The translations under genes were made by a program, and so were the position numbers. 64,000 nt of DNA from assembly GCF_029392095.1 (NCBI RefSeq), contig NZ_CP113930.1, forward strand, positions 1,240,001 to 1,304,000. Direction: 5' to 3'. Every line of letters starts with the position of its first letter. The stretch's first letter is position 1. The DNA is from Lactobacillus sp. ESL0700. GTDB lineage: Bacteria; Bacillota; Bacilli; Lactobacillales; Lactobacillaceae. Below are positions 53,163-62,412 of the stretch, one piece after another. Under the pieces are notes generated by a model. It made no database searches, had not been told where the DNA came from, and was given only the letters and a program-made list of their open reading frames with translations.

Positions 53163-54500
53163 TTAGTAGCCCATATACTTATTTCTTTCCCAGTCAGAAA
53201 CAGTTTGCGTATATTGTGACCATTCCAATTCTTTAGAAGAAATAAAACTGTGTGCCAGGTGCTCACCCAAGGCATCCTGAATTAACTTGTCAGCCTTGAA
53301 TGCCTTGATGGCACTGTGCAAAGTTGCTGGCAATGGTTTAATTCCCAATTCTTCGCGTTTTTCTTCGCTCATTTCAAATACGTTAGAAGTAATTGGCGCC
53401 ATTGGCATTTCTGCCTTCTTAATCCCATCAAGTCCAGCTGCTAGACAAGCTGCAAGCAGAAGATATGGGTTGGCAGTTGGATCAGCGGAACGCATTTCCA
53501 AACGCGTATTAATTTCTTCAGCTGAAGGAATCCGCACCATTGGTGAACGGTTCTTTGAAGCCCAGGAAATATAAACTGGTGCTTCAAAGCCAGGAATCAA
53601 CCGCTTGTATGAGTTAACAGTCGGGTTGCCAACTGCGGTAATTGCGCGAGCATGTGTCAAGATACCATTTAAGAAGTAAAGTGCGGTATCTGACAGGTGG
53701 AATTTATTGTTCTTGTCGTAAAAGGCGTTCTTACCATCTTTGAACAAGGACATATTAGTGTGCATCCCGTTACCAGCTTGACCTTGAAGCGGCTTAGCCA
53801 TAAATGTTGCAAACAAATTGTGCTTTTTAGCAACTTCACGAACAACCATCTTAAAGGTTTGAACACGGTCAGCAGTTGTTAATGCGTCATCGAATCTGAA
53901 GTCGATTTCTTGTTGGCCATCACCAACTTCATGGTGAGCAGCTTCAACTTCAAAGCCAATGCTTTCGAGAGTTTCAACAATATCACGACGGCAACTAGCA
54001 CTTTCATCATTTGAAGTCATATCAAAGTATGAAGCGTGGTCTGGCACTTGCGTGGTCCAATCGCCATGTTCATCTAACTTCAATAAGTGGAATTCAGCTT
54101 CAAAACCAATATCAAAATCAGAAAAGCCCATCGTCCGCATTTGCTCAACAACACGCTTTAAGTTGTTCCGTGGATCACCAGGAAATGGCTTACCATCTGT
54201 TGTATGAACTGAACAAATCAACCGACCAATCTTACCACCTTGGCGGTCAGTCCACGGCAATACTGCCCAAGTTGAGAAATCTGGGTACAAAACCATGTCG
54301 CTTTCTTCCAAGCGAACAAACCCATCGATTGAAGAACCATCAAAACGAATGTCATTACTCAAAACTTTTTCAAGTTGGCTATTTGGCACCTCAACGGCCT
54401 TCAAAGTACCGTTGATGTCCGTAAATGCTAATCGTAAAAAGCGAACGTCATTATCAGCAACGCTCTGTCTAATATCATCTGCTGTAATTGTTTTTGCCAT
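53163..54500 (-). CDS. glnA: Glutamine synthetase, type I (alpha)
   Basis: The enzyme joins ammonia and glutamate with ATP. It is about 445 residues from ATG 54500 ([12 protein letters not shown]), preceded by TTAGGTGAAAA; the longer reading is not needed. [18 protein letters not shown] (about 50-67), [35 protein letters not shown] and [17 protein letters not shown] are type I motifs. RMEMRS-like [21 protein letters not shown] is read as [13 protein letters not shown] near 345. There is no adenylylation-type C-terminus. No glnR lies next to it, unlike most Bacillales and many Lactobacillales. Confidence 0.95.
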   Translation of the reverse strand: MAKTITADDIRQSVADNDVRFLRLAFTDINGTLKAVEVPNSQLEKVLSNDIRFDGSSIDGFVRLEESDMVLYPDFSTWAVLPWTDRQGGKIGRLICSVHTTDGKPFPGDPRNNLKRVVEQMRTMGFSDFDIGFEAEFHLLKLDEHGDWTTQVPDHASYFDMTSNDESASCRRDIVETLESIGFEVEAAHHEVGDGQQEIDFRFDDALTTADRVQTFKMVVREVAKKHNLFATFMAKPLQGQAGNGMHTNMSLFKDGKNAFYDKNNKFHLSDTALYFLNGILTHARAITAVGNPTVNSYKRLIPGFEAPVYISWASKNRSPMVRIPSAEEINTRLEMRSADPTANPYLLLAACLAAGLDGIKKAEMPMAPITSNVFEMSEEKREELGIKPLPATLHSAIKAFKADKLIQDALGEHLAHSFISSKELEWSQYTQTVSDWERNKYMGY

Positions 54501-54663
54501 TTTTTCACCTAATAAAAAATCATACAGTAATTGGTCTGGTCCTAGCAAGATTTCCTCGTTCTGCTCTAAACCTGACTAACACAATAGCAAACTCTTGTCT
54601 GAAAGTCAAAGCGGTCTAGTAGTTTTGGGCCAACCTTTAACGTTTTTTTAATTATTTTAAGAA

Positions 54664-55911
54664 TTATTCGTGAAAAAACAATTCGTTGACCGCATTGGTG
54701 ATTGCAATTTTGACGTGAGCGTATGTCAAACCACCTTGCATGTAAATGGCATAAGGTGGCCGAATCGGACCATCACCAGAAAATTCAATACTTGCACCCT
54801 CAATAAAGGACCCATCAGCCATGATCACTTTATCTTCATAACCCGTATCATTACTTGGAATTGGATCGACAAAGGAATTAACCGGTGAGTTCTCTTGCAG
54901 AGCTTTGGCAAAGCGGATCATTTTATCTTGGTCGTGGAAAATCACGGTTTGAATCAAGTCAGTTCGATCTTCGTTCCATTTTGGCGTTACTTCCTCACCC
55001 ATTTTTTCCAAAATCGCTGAAGAATAAATTGCACCCTTAATTGCATTACCCGTTGTGTTCGGCGCAATAAAGAGACCTTCGAAGTAATCCATGTTGTTAT
55101 TTAAACTGGCACCTTCCTCGCGGCCAATACCACCAGCAGTCAAACGTGCCGCGGTATTTTCGATTAGTTCGTGCTTACCAACAACATAACCACCAATTTT
55201 GGCTAAGCCACCACCAGCATTTTTAATTAATGAGCCAGCCATCAAGTCGGCACCGTATTCGGTAGGTTCATGCTTTTCGGAAAATTCGCCATAGCAATTG
55301 TCAATCATAATGATACTCTTGGGACTAACCTCGCGAATCATTGCAATCATCGGCTTAATCTTGGCTACGGTGAAACTTTGCCGCGTGTCGTAGCCGCGTG
55401 AGCGTTGAATAACAACCATCTTTGGTTGGTGCTCGCTCAGCAATTTGCGCGCAGCGTCGTAATCAACTTCGCCATCCTTTAGATCAACGTGCGAGAATTT
55501 AACGCCGTATGCTTTTAAACTACCACGCCCATCGCCAGCAACACCAATTACTTGTTGCAGGGTGTCATATGGCATTCCCGTTAAGTAGGTTAATTCATCG
55601 CCTGGCAGCAGATTACCCGCCATTGCCGTGGCAATCGTATGTGTACCCGACACAAATTGTGAACGCACCAGCGCATCTTCAGTATGGAAAATCTGCGCGT
55701 AAATGCGGTCTAACTTATCACGGCCCGAATCATCTGAACCATAACCAGTGGTCCCAAGCAAATCGGCTTCTGCTACTGCCTTATCCTTAAATGCCTGCAG
55801 CACTTTGTTCTGATTATACAAAACATTATCATCAATTTTAGCAAGCTGTGGCGCAATTTGAGCGTCAACTTCCTTAACAATTTCTTGTAATTTTTCCGGC
55901 CAATTATTCAT
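54664..55911 (-). CDS. YnbB-type methionine gamma-lyase family PLP protein
   Basis: An aminotransferase-fold protein once called aluminium resistance protein. It is about 415 residues from ATG 55911 (MNNWPEKLQEIVKEV), which overlaps the miaA stop. GTTGYGSDDSGRDKLDRIYA (about 58-77) and QFVSGTHTIATAMAGNLLPGDE (about 88-109) form the cofactor pocket entrance. IIMIDNCYGEF holds the PLP-binding Asp and MAGSLIKNAGGGLAKIGGY the Schiff-base Lys (about 235). The true substrate is unknown. It follows miaA in the conserved order. Confidence 0.9.
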   Translation of the reverse strand: MNNWPEKLQEIVKEVDAQIAPQLAKIDDNVLYNQNKVLQAFKDKAVAEADLLGTTGYGSDDSGRDKLDRIYAQIFHTEDALVRSQFVSGTHTIATAMAGNLLPGDELTYLTGMPYDTLQQVIGVAGDGRGSLKAYGVKFSHVDLKDGEVDYDAARKLLSEHQPKMVVIQRSRGYDTRQSFTVAKIKPMIAMIREVSPKSIIMIDNCYGEFSEKHEPTEYGADLMAGSLIKNAGGGLAKIGGYVVGKHELIENTAARLTAGGIGREEGASLNNNMDYFEGLFIAPNTTGNAIKGAIYSSAILEKMGEEVTPKWNEDRTDLIQTVIFHDQDKMIRFAKALQENSPVNSFVDPIPSNDTGYEDKVIMADGSFIEGASIEFSGDGPIRPPYAIYMQGGLTYAHVKIAITNAVNELFFHE

Positions 55912-56824
55912 GAAGCCATTCCTCAACTTTCTCTTCTATTTCTGTAATACAATTTTGGTCATTTAACGGGTCAAACCAATGACATGGCAATTGATGACGA
56001 AAATACGTTAATTGCCGCTTCGCATACCGCCGCGAAGCTGTCTTTAGCTGCTCAACACAATCGGGCAGACTTTGTTCATCCTTAAAGTATGGGAAAAACT
56101 CTTTATAGCCGATTGCCTGCAAAATTTGGTGTTCACGATCGCGATTTTGGTAAACAAACTCGGCTTCCTCAAGCATCCCTTGGCTCATCATCTGGTCGAC
56201 TCGCAAATTAATCCGGCGATAAATTTCCTGTCGCTCGGAATTTAAACCAATAATTAAATAATCATACCGTGGTTCAATTTTAGATTGCTGCTGGGAAAAT
56301 TTTTGCCCTGTCCGCTCAATTACAGTCAGCGCCCGTAAGGTGCGCCGAGAATTGGCCACGGGAATTTTGCGAGCAGCATCTGTATCGCGCTTATTCAGCT
56401 CTTGCCACAAAGACTCTGGCCCATTTTGATCTAAAAAATCTTGCCACTTAGCAGCAATTGCTGTCTCATGCTCATCTTTTTCACCAAGCTGCATCTGGTT
56501 AAGCAAGGCATTAACATAAAAGCCGGTCCCACCAACTAGTAGCGGTAACTTACCCTTAGCCGCAATTGCATTAATTGCTGATTGGGCCTGTGTGACAAAA
56601 TCCTTTACTGAATAAGGTTCAAAGACCGATTGCGTGTCAACCAAATAATGCTTAACTTGAGCTTGCTCCTCATGTGTTGCCTTTGCCGTTCCAATTGCTA
56701 CTTCGCGATAGACCTGCATCGAATCACCAGAAACAATTTCACCATTCAACTTCTGGGCTAATTTGATAGCTAAACTAGTCTTCCCAATCGCTGTCGGTCC
56801 GACAATTGCTAGTACTTTTTGCAT
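55904..56824 (-). CDS. miaA: tRNA dimethylallyltransferase
   Basis: MiaA adds a dimethylallyl group to A37 of tRNAs reading UNN codons. The 306-residue protein has the P-loop IVGPTAIGKTSLA (7-19), GDSMQVYREVAIGTAKAT (33-50), the tRNA-binding VGGTGFYVNALL (about 97-108), VANSRRTLRALTVIE and ASRRYAKRQLTYFRHQ near 265. Length is normal. The usual hfq neighbour is absent, as in lactobacilli generally. Confidence 0.96.
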   Translation of the reverse strand: MQKVLAIVGPTAIGKTSLAIKLAQKLNGEIVSGDSMQVYREVAIGTAKATHEEQAQVKHYLVDTQSVFEPYSVKDFVTQAQSAINAIAAKGKLPLLVGGTGFYVNALLNQMQLGEKDEHETAIAAKWQDFLDQNGPESLWQELNKRDTDAARKIPVANSRRTLRALTVIERTGQKFSQQQSKIEPRYDYLIIGLNSERQEIYRRINLRVDQMMSQGMLEEAEFVYQNRDREHQILQAIGYKEFFPYFKDEQSLPDCVEQLKTASRRYAKRQLTYFRHQLPCHWFDPLNDQNCITEIEEKVEEWLHE

Positions 56825-56847
56825 CTCGAATATCCTTTTTCGTTATA

Positions 56848-56888
56848 AAAGCAAAAAACACGTTTGCGCAAATGCTCCAAACATGTTC
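56848..56888 (-). terminator. Terminator after the rhodanese-like gene
   Basis: On the minus strand AACATGTTTG and CAAACGTGTT pair (one G-U) around GAGCATTTGCG and are followed by TTTTTGCTTTT. Confidence 0.75.
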
Positions 56889-56894
56889 TCCTAA

Positions 56895-57299
56895 TTAATA
56901 TTTAGATGTTTTTGTGCGACCATTCCACTCATCAAAACCATTTTTGAGCCATTTAATCGAAGTAAAGTGCTTCTTTTGCAAAAATCTAGCGGCTCTTAAA
57001 GTTACGGTTAATGAGTCAGAGTACAAATACACCGGTAAATCGGATCTAAGCTCACCGTATTGGTATTTCAGGGTAGTATAAGGCAAATTGCGCGCACCGT
57101 CGATATGCTTTCTCTTGAATGGTGCTTTTTCACGTAAATCAACGATTTGCGCCTTTCTCATGCCCTGATTAAATTCTTCGTTAGTTAAATCACCGCTACC
57201 AAGACGCTTAGTCTGGAACTTATTCCACAACCAAACTGCAACAAAAGCCAGAATGATAGCTACTAATACAACATCCAAAATAATTAAAAAAGTTGACAT
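56895..57299 (-). CDS. Membrane-anchored rhodanese-like protein lacking the catalytic cysteine
   Basis: A 134-residue protein with an N-terminal membrane segment (about 4-24) and a rhodanese domain (about 45-130). IVDLREKAPFKRKHIDGARNLPY is the CDC25/rhodanese substrate-side motif. At the active-site loop, where rhodaneses have V-Y-x-x-C, this protein has VYLYSDSLTVTLRAA, so the persulfide-forming Cys is replaced and sulfurtransferase activity is unlikely. It is probably a structural or binding member. It sits between yqgQ and miaA, its usual place in Firmicutes. Confidence 0.82.
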   Translation of the reverse strand: MSTFLIILDVVLVAIILAFVAVWLWNKFQTKRLGSGDLTNEEFNQGMRKAQIVDLREKAPFKRKHIDGARNLPYTTLKYQYGELRSDLPVYLYSDSLTVTLRAARFLQKKHFTSIKWLKNGFDEWNGRTKTSKY

Positions 57300-57354
57300 C
57301 GGTTAAACTCTTTTCTAAATAAACTTATAAGAATAATTCTACTACTAAATTATT

Positions 57355-57573
57355 CTAGCTTCTATGCTTTTCTTTTTCTTTGCGTTCTTCATACTCATGT
57401 TCACGCCGCAAAATCATCTTTGCAACCAAATAATCATGCTTGTCAATTAAGCGCGAACGGTTAATATTATCAAGTTCAAGGGCCATCAGCTCAATGTCCC
57501 AAATGCGCTTACCAACGTGCACCAAGACACCATATTTTTCAAGGAGCTGCTGAACATCATACAAGGTCTTCAT
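57355..57573 (-). CDS. yqgQ: YqgQ family protein (DUF910)
   Basis: A 72-residue helical protein of unknown function found almost always between a rhomboid protease and a glucokinase or rhodanese gene. LYDVQQLLEKYGVLVHVGKRIWDIELMALEL (4-34) and DYLVAKMILRREHEYE match the family. The tail is strongly charged. It overlaps the rhomboid stop by one base (TAATG) and is therefore coupled to it. Confidence 0.9.
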   Translation of the reverse strand: MKTLYDVQQLLEKYGVLVHVGKRIWDIELMALELDNINRSRLIDKHDYLVAKMILRREHEYEERKEKEKHRS

Positions 57574-58250
57574 TAGAATCTGATAACCATACCCATTCTA
57601 ACAGTAGCAACTAGATAAACAATTAGAACGCATAAAGCAACTATCCGCCACTTGGTAGAATATTTTTGCAAAGCGCGGTCACCTAAAATAATTGCTAACA
57701 AAAGTCCTGTGATTAAGCCACCAATATGGCCCTGAATGTCAATATTAGTGTCAAACAGGTCAAGAACAATATTAATTACGGCAAGCCAGAGTGCCTGTTT
57801 GCCCAAATAAACAAGAACTGGATTATCGCGATTACGCAAACCAATTGCCGTCATTGCACCCATTAGGCCAAAAAGTGCGGTCGAAGCACCAGCGCTAATT
57901 GCTTGGTCGCTGCCAAGAGCTAAACTCAGCAAGTTGCCGCCAATCCCCGATAACAAATAAACCGCTAAAAAGCGCCAATGACCTAAAATCTGTTCCATGT
58001 AAACACCGAGATAATAAATCATCACGGCGTTTGAAACAATATGCATAATTCCCATATGCAAGAATTGCGCCGTAAACAGGCGCCACCATTGACCACCTGC
58101 GACCACAGCATAGTTGCTCATCGCGCCCATTTTTATTAAAACAGCGGTATTCTGTGAGCCACCCAAGGCAGTTTCCATTAAAAAGACCACAAACAAAACA
58201 ATTAAAATGATCCACGTCATGTAACTATCTTTAAAACTTTGCTTTTGCAT
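57573..58250 (-). CDS. Rhomboid family intramembrane serine protease
   Basis: A 225-residue protease of the plasma membrane with six or seven membrane segments. The catalytic Ser is in ISAGASTALFGLMGA (G-A-S-T, about residue 122) and the catalytic His in IDIQGHIGGLITGLLLA (about 175). WWRLFTAQFLHMGIMHIVSNAVMIY (about 54-78) is the conserved L1/TM2 region. It lacks the long N-terminal extension of B. subtilis YqgP. Located between yqgN and yqgQ. Confidence 0.93.
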   Translation of the reverse strand: MQKQSFKDSYMTWIILIVLFVVFLMETALGGSQNTAVLIKMGAMSNYAVVAGGQWWRLFTAQFLHMGIMHIVSNAVMIYYLGVYMEQILGHWRFLAVYLLSGIGGNLLSLALGSDQAISAGASTALFGLMGAMTAIGLRNRDNPVLVYLGKQALWLAVINIVLDLFDTNIDIQGHIGGLITGLLLAIILGDRALQKYSTKWRIVALCVLIVYLVATVRMGMVIRF

Positions 58251-58268
58251 AATTGCCTCACTAATTTA

Positions 58269-58832
58269 TCAGACTAAATCGGGAGTAATCAGCGTTTGGA
58301 TTGGAATATCCGTCTGCTCAACATCCCACTCAGTCGTATTAAAAATCATTTGTGAATTTGCTAGAGCAACAGTCTTAGCCTGCTCGTGCTTTGCTAAGAA
58401 GCGATCATAATAGCCACCACCAAAGCCCAGTCGCTGGTGCGTATCTTCAGCAAATGCAAGTCCAGGAACAATAATTAAATCCAAATCATTGTTGATCTTG
58501 GCATTTGGATCATTAACTTCCATCACGCCAAACTTAGATGCAGTCAGCTTGGTCATATAGCTATAATACAGAAAATCTTGTGAATGTTCCGGATTATTAT
58601 TGGCTTTGGCTAAGTAGACATCTTTGCCTTGATCCCAGAGTAAAGCAATTAAGCGCGAGGTATCAACTTCATAAGCTAATGAGGAAGTCACACCAATGGT
58701 TTGACTATTTTTAAGTCCATCCCAAGCCATTATTTTTTCTAACAGCTGGTGGTCCTCCTGCTCTTTTTGTTCAGTTGCCGCAAAATCCTGCAAACGACTT
58801 ATTTGTTTCTGCCGTAAATCTTTTTTGTTCAT
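58269..58832 (-). CDS. yqgN: 5-formyltetrahydrofolate cyclo-ligase
   Basis: The enzyme converts 5-formyl-THF back to 5,10-methenyl-THF with ATP. The 187-residue protein has the N-terminal basic substrate/ATP region (MNKKDLRQKQISRL) and IGVTSSLAYEVDTSRLIALLWDQGKDVYLAK in the middle. The signature IIVPGLAFAEDTHQRLGFGGGYYDRFLAKH (about 119-148) contains the phosphate-binding GFGGGYYDR. Co-transcribed with the rhomboid gene. Confidence 0.94.
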   Translation of the reverse strand: MNKKDLRQKQISRLQDFAATEQKEQEDHQLLEKIMAWDGLKNSQTIGVTSSLAYEVDTSRLIALLWDQGKDVYLAKANNNPEHSQDFLYYSYMTKLTASKFGVMEVNDPNAKINNDLDLIIVPGLAFAEDTHQRLGFGGGYYDRFLAKHEQAKTVALANSQMIFNTTEWDVEQTDIPIQTLITPDLV

Positions 58833-58887
58833 AGATTTCTTTCACTACAAAAAATAGCAGGAACACATGCCCCTGCCATATTGTTTA

Positions 58888-59037
58888 TTACTTAGTTTCA
58901 CGATGAAGAGTTGCGTGTCTTTCAACAGGACAATACTTCTTCAAACTTAAACGTTCCGGATGCTTACGCTTGTTTTTCTTAGATAAGTAACTTCTATCGC
59001 CACATTCGGTGCATTCCAAAATGATGTTATCTGCCAT
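58888..59037 (-). CDS. rpmG: 50S ribosomal protein L33
   Basis: A 49-residue protein starting [23 protein letters not shown] and ending TLHRETK. It has the first C-x-x-C pair (Cys9, Cys12) and one further Cys in KKYCPVERH, but the fourth zinc cysteine of C+ type L33 is not there, so a complete zinc ribbon is unlikely. GAAAGAAATG-type spacing with AGGTGGTGAAAGAA upstream gives a good ribosome site. It is probably the start of the yqgN-rhomboid unit or a separate short gene. Lactobacilli usually keep more than one L33. Confidence 0.92.
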   Translation of the reverse strand: MADNIILECTECGDRSYLSKKNKRKHPERLSLKKYCPVERHATLHRETK

Positions 59038-59121
59038 TTCTTTCACCACCTACAATTTATTATTCTGACTGAATTATGATAGCATTTTTTAAAGACTTTT
59101 ACCAGAGTTATCCTCAAATTT

Positions 59122-61215
59122 CTAATTTTTATGCAATTTAAAGTAATCTTGGACCATTGCCTTAGCCATTTGCAAGGTGTAAGAACCCTCCAAATCTGGG
59201 TCTAATCCCGGAAAGACAACCGCAACTGCTAATTTAGGATTATTCGACGGTGCGTAGCCAACAAAGGTCGCATTAATCAACTCCGGCGGATTCTTCTGGT
59301 TTGGATGATCGGGATCATAGTAGAACGTTTGGGCCGTCCCAGATTTACCTGAAATTGACGGCTTGACGTTCTTCAGCTTGTGAGCAGTTCCCCACGCATT
59401 AGTCCCATGAACAACGCGCCAGAATCCTTGATGGATGACGTTTAGCTCATCAGTCGTCCACGGAATCCGCAGCTGCACATTAGGCTTCTTGTTATAGTCA
59501 ATATAGACTTTTTTACCATTACTTGCTGTGCGACCAACTGATTGCACAACATAGGGCTGCAGGCGGTAGCCGCCATTAGCAATTGTTGAAACATACTGCG
59601 CCAACTGAATCGGCGTGTATGCGTCGTAGTTACCATACGCCAAGTCAAGGACAGACCCAGATAGAATTTGCCCCTGAGTGTTAAACGACTTACCTTGAAT
59701 CCCCGCGGATTCACCGGGTAAATCAACGCCGGTCTTTTGGCCCAAGCCAAACATGTTAAAATTGCGCCGCAACGTGCTAAAAGCAGTATCAGGCATACTA
59801 ATGAATTGCTTAGGCACATATTTAGCATGAACCCAATTCATTGCTAAGTGCATCATGTAAATGTTACTTGATACTTCCAGAGCTGTTTGCGCGTCAAGCG
59901 CACCAAAGGTTCCGACTGGATAAACTGATTTCTTAATCGGAGAACCTGGCAAGTAAATTGGCGTATCAGGCAAAGTGTTATTGGTAGGCGTAATTACCTT
60001 ATTCATCAGGCCGCCGCCGACCATTGCCCCTTTGACAACAGACCCCATAACGTAAGTCTGGTTGATTACACCTAAGGCATTATCAACCGTCTTATTTTTA
60101 TTAGGATCACGGCTAATCCCCGCAACAGCGAGCAAAGCGCCAGTCTGCGGATTCATTGCCACAGCGTACGCACCGTTAGAATAGTGCGCTGCCCCTGAAC
60201 CAATCGCTGCTGCGTAAGTCTGCTTAAGTGCGTTCTGCACTTCTTTTTGGTATTTAGCATCAAGAGTCAATACCAAACTAGCCCCGGCCTGACCTGAATA
60301 AACGGACTTAGTCTGCTCAATATTGCCATCGGACTTAGTCCACACCTTGCTAGTTGACTTAGTTCCCCTTAACAGTGGCTCGTATTCTTCTTCTAGATAT
60401 GATGTCCCTACTCGGTCATTGCGCGAATAACCATTAGTTAAATAATATTGTAAATTATCGCTCGGCAAGCCGGCCTTTTCAGTTGAAACCGAACCAATGA
60501 TACTTTGAATGGACGACCCGTTAGGATATGAACGTTGCCAGTCAGTCCCGATGCCAACTCCCGGTAAACTAGACAGGTGTTCACCAACTTCCGCAATTTC
60601 CTTGTCAGTTAAGCCCTGATTTTTAATATAAATCGTTGACAGCGTATACGCACCCGATATTTTGTTATAAATCAAAGCCGCGGTCTTTTCACGTGTCGTC
60701 AACTTAACATGCTCTTTGCGTACCTGATTATTAATCGCATTATTAATTAATTCTTCGTCTTCGGTATTGCGCACCGCTTTAGGTACCTTGGCGGTTTCCT
60801 TAGCGCTGTTAGTCTTATTACCAAGATAATAATCAATTACCTGCTGCTCTGTCGGCTTTTCATCATTAAGTCGAATGTAATAACTTAAAGCATTGGCAAT
60901 GGAATAAACCTGATCGGCAGTAGTTGAAGCACTTTTGGTATAAGTAATAGCGTTTTGGGCCTTATTGCCGACTAAGACGCGGCCCTTGCTATCATACATA
61001 ACCCCGCGCGGCACCTGACTTGATACCACAGCAGAATTAGACTTCTGCACTTCGGCCTTAAAGCGTGAGCCGTAACCTAACTGCAAATATGCTAATTGCC
61101 CAATCAACGTCGCAAACAGAACAAAAATAATTCCCAAGATAATTTTCATTCTGAGTGGTGTCGATGATTGATTCTTCGCATTAGCAGCTCTGCGATGTTT
61201 TTTAGAATATTTCAC
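59122..61215 (-). CDS. Class B penicillin-binding protein (transpeptidase)
   Basis: A 697-residue monofunctional D,D-transpeptidase that cross-links peptidoglycan. A membrane anchor lies at about 23-46 and a dimerisation/pedestal domain at about 60-330. The transpeptidase domain has the S-x-x-K motif in MGSVVKGAM (about 390), an S-x-N-like SSNIYM (about 450), and KSGTAQ (about 620). The start is GTG at 61215 after GAGAGGTTTGAATTAA. PBP2b-like (division) or PBP2a-like (elongation) cannot be told with certainty; no mreC/mreD or fts genes are adjacent. Confidence 0.92.
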   Translation of the reverse strand: MKYSKKHRRAANAKNQSSTPLRMKIILGIIFVLFATLIGQLAYLQLGYGSRFKAEVQKSNSAVVSSQVPRGVMYDSKGRVLVGNKAQNAITYTKSASTTADQVYSIANALSYYIRLNDEKPTEQQVIDYYLGNKTNSAKETAKVPKAVRNTEDEELINNAINNQVRKEHVKLTTREKTAALIYNKISGAYTLSTIYIKNQGLTDKEIAEVGEHLSSLPGVGIGTDWQRSYPNGSSIQSIIGSVSTEKAGLPSDNLQYYLTNGYSRNDRVGTSYLEEEYEPLLRGTKSTSKVWTKSDGNIEQTKSVYSGQAGASLVLTLDAKYQKEVQNALKQTYAAAIGSGAAHYSNGAYAVAMNPQTGALLAVAGISRDPNKNKTVDNALGVINQTYVMGSVVKGAMVGGGLMNKVITPTNNTLPDTPIYLPGSPIKKSVYPVGTFGALDAQTALEVSSNIYMMHLAMNWVHAKYVPKQFISMPDTAFSTLRRNFNMFGLGQKTGVDLPGESAGIQGKSFNTQGQILSGSVLDLAYGNYDAYTPIQLAQYVSTIANGGYRLQPYVVQSVGRTASNGKKVYIDYNKKPNVQLRIPWTTDELNVIHQGFWRVVHGTNAWGTAHKLKNVKPSISGKSGTAQTFYYDPDHPNQKNPPELINATFVGYAPSNNPKLAVAVVFPGLDPDLEGSYTLQMAKAMVQDYFKLHKN

Positions 61216-61442
61216 TTAATTCAAACCTCTCTAAACTAGAGTTATTTTAACAAAAAGCAGACGCCAATTCTATCACTAGACCATAGCTTTGGCAAAATTT
61301 TAAAAGATTAACCATGAAATTATCGTCTACTTACCTTCAGTAATTTAGTTACCGCTAACATAATTTTATAATTTGCTTCTGTCTTGTTAATCTTTGTAAT
61401 AAAATTAAGATTATAAACCAGTCTAAAAAAGGAGAAAATTTT

Positions 61443-62354
61443 ATGACACTTACATATCAAATCGGCGTTGATGCCGGTGGCACACATACCACAGCGATTG
61501 CATACGACATGCACGGGCAAGAACTTGAACGTGCTGAAGCTGGAGCCGGCCAAGTTAATACTGACTACGATAACGCCATTATTAATATTAGCAAGGCGAT
61601 TAATCAGTTACTTAATCAAATCGATGGCGATTGCCAGCGAATTTTGTGCGGCATGGCAGGGTTATCAGTCATCGGTAACGCACCGCAAGTTGCTGCCGCA
61701 ATTTCTAGTAAAGTTGGTAATTTGCCGACCCGCGCAATTACCGACTCCCTCCTTGCCCTGTACAACGGTCTTGAAGGTGCAGACGGCGGCCTTGTAATTG
61801 CAGGAACTGGCTCCGTCTTTAACGGCTTGCAAAACGGGCATATCATCACCACCGGTGGTTATGGCGCAACACTAGGTGATGAGGGATCAGGTTATGCAAT
61901 TGCCTTATCTGCCTTAAAAGCAGCCTTGCTCAGTTGGGACAAACGCGAAGATAATGCCTTGATTACTATGTTTAACCGCATCTTCGAAGTTGATAACATC
62001 GTTGACGGAACCGCTAAGTTTTACCAAATGACTAATCCAGAAGTTGCCTCAATGGCTGTCGAAGTTGCCAAACTTGCCGATGAAGGCAATGCTAATGCAA
62101 TCGCGGTTATTAAAGAGCAGGCTGAATTACTGGCCCGCGATATTATTATTGGCATGGATCGCTATGAAGCTCCTAAACCAATGAAGGTAGCTTTAACCGG
62201 CTCCGTTTTAGCTAATAATGCAATGCTGCGGGGCTTTTTAGAAGACAAGGTGCATTCAAAATATCCACAAGCTGAATTTTCAATTTCAAATGGTGAAAAT
62301 GCTCGCGGCGTTGTCTTTGACAAGAGTAATGATTACCGTCACTTTACAAATTAG
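61443..62354 (+). CDS. N-acetylglucosamine kinase-like (BadF/BadG family)
   Basis: A 303-residue sugar kinase of the ASKHA fold. IGVDAGGTHTTAIAYD (8-23) is the phosphate-1 motif, ITDSLLALYNG near 100 the sugar-side Asp region, LVIAGTGSVFNGL near 118 the phosphate-2 loop, and GYGATLGDEGSGYAIAL near 137 the conserved loop of GlcNAc kinases. It likely recycles amino sugar from wall turnover. Monocistronic, RBS AAAAAAGGAGAAAATTTT. Other BadF-type substrates (glucosamine) remain possible. Confidence 0.85.
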   Translation: MTLTYQIGVDAGGTHTTAIAYDMHGQELERAEAGAGQVNTDYDNAIINISKAINQLLNQIDGDCQRILCGMAGLSVIGNAPQVAAAISSKVGNLPTRAITDSLLALYNGLEGADGGLVIAGTGSVFNGLQNGHIITTGGYGATLGDEGSGYAIALSALKAALLSWDKREDNALITMFNRIFEVDNIVDGTAKFYQMTNPEVASMAVEVAKLADEGNANAIAVIKEQAELLARDIIIGMDRYEAPKPMKVALTGSVLANNAMLRGFLEDKVHSKYPQAEFSISNGENARGVVFDKSNDYRHFTN

Positions 62355-62370
62355 ACAAATAAATTTTACT

Positions 62371-62408
62371 CAACAAAAAAAGCAGTTCTTACGAACTGCT
62401 TTTTAAGT
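62371..62408. terminator. Bidirectional terminator
   Basis: AAAAAAAGCAGTTC and GAACTGCTTTTT pair with a TTACG-type loop; serves the convergent kinase and greA genes. Confidence 0.87.
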
Positions 62409-62412
62409 GCAA

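Noticed and set aside
54501..54663. Riboswitch or GlnR box in the ynbB-glnA gap
   Set aside because: No TGTNA-N7-TNACA match and no convincing conserved RNA fold was seen; only weak partial hairpins.
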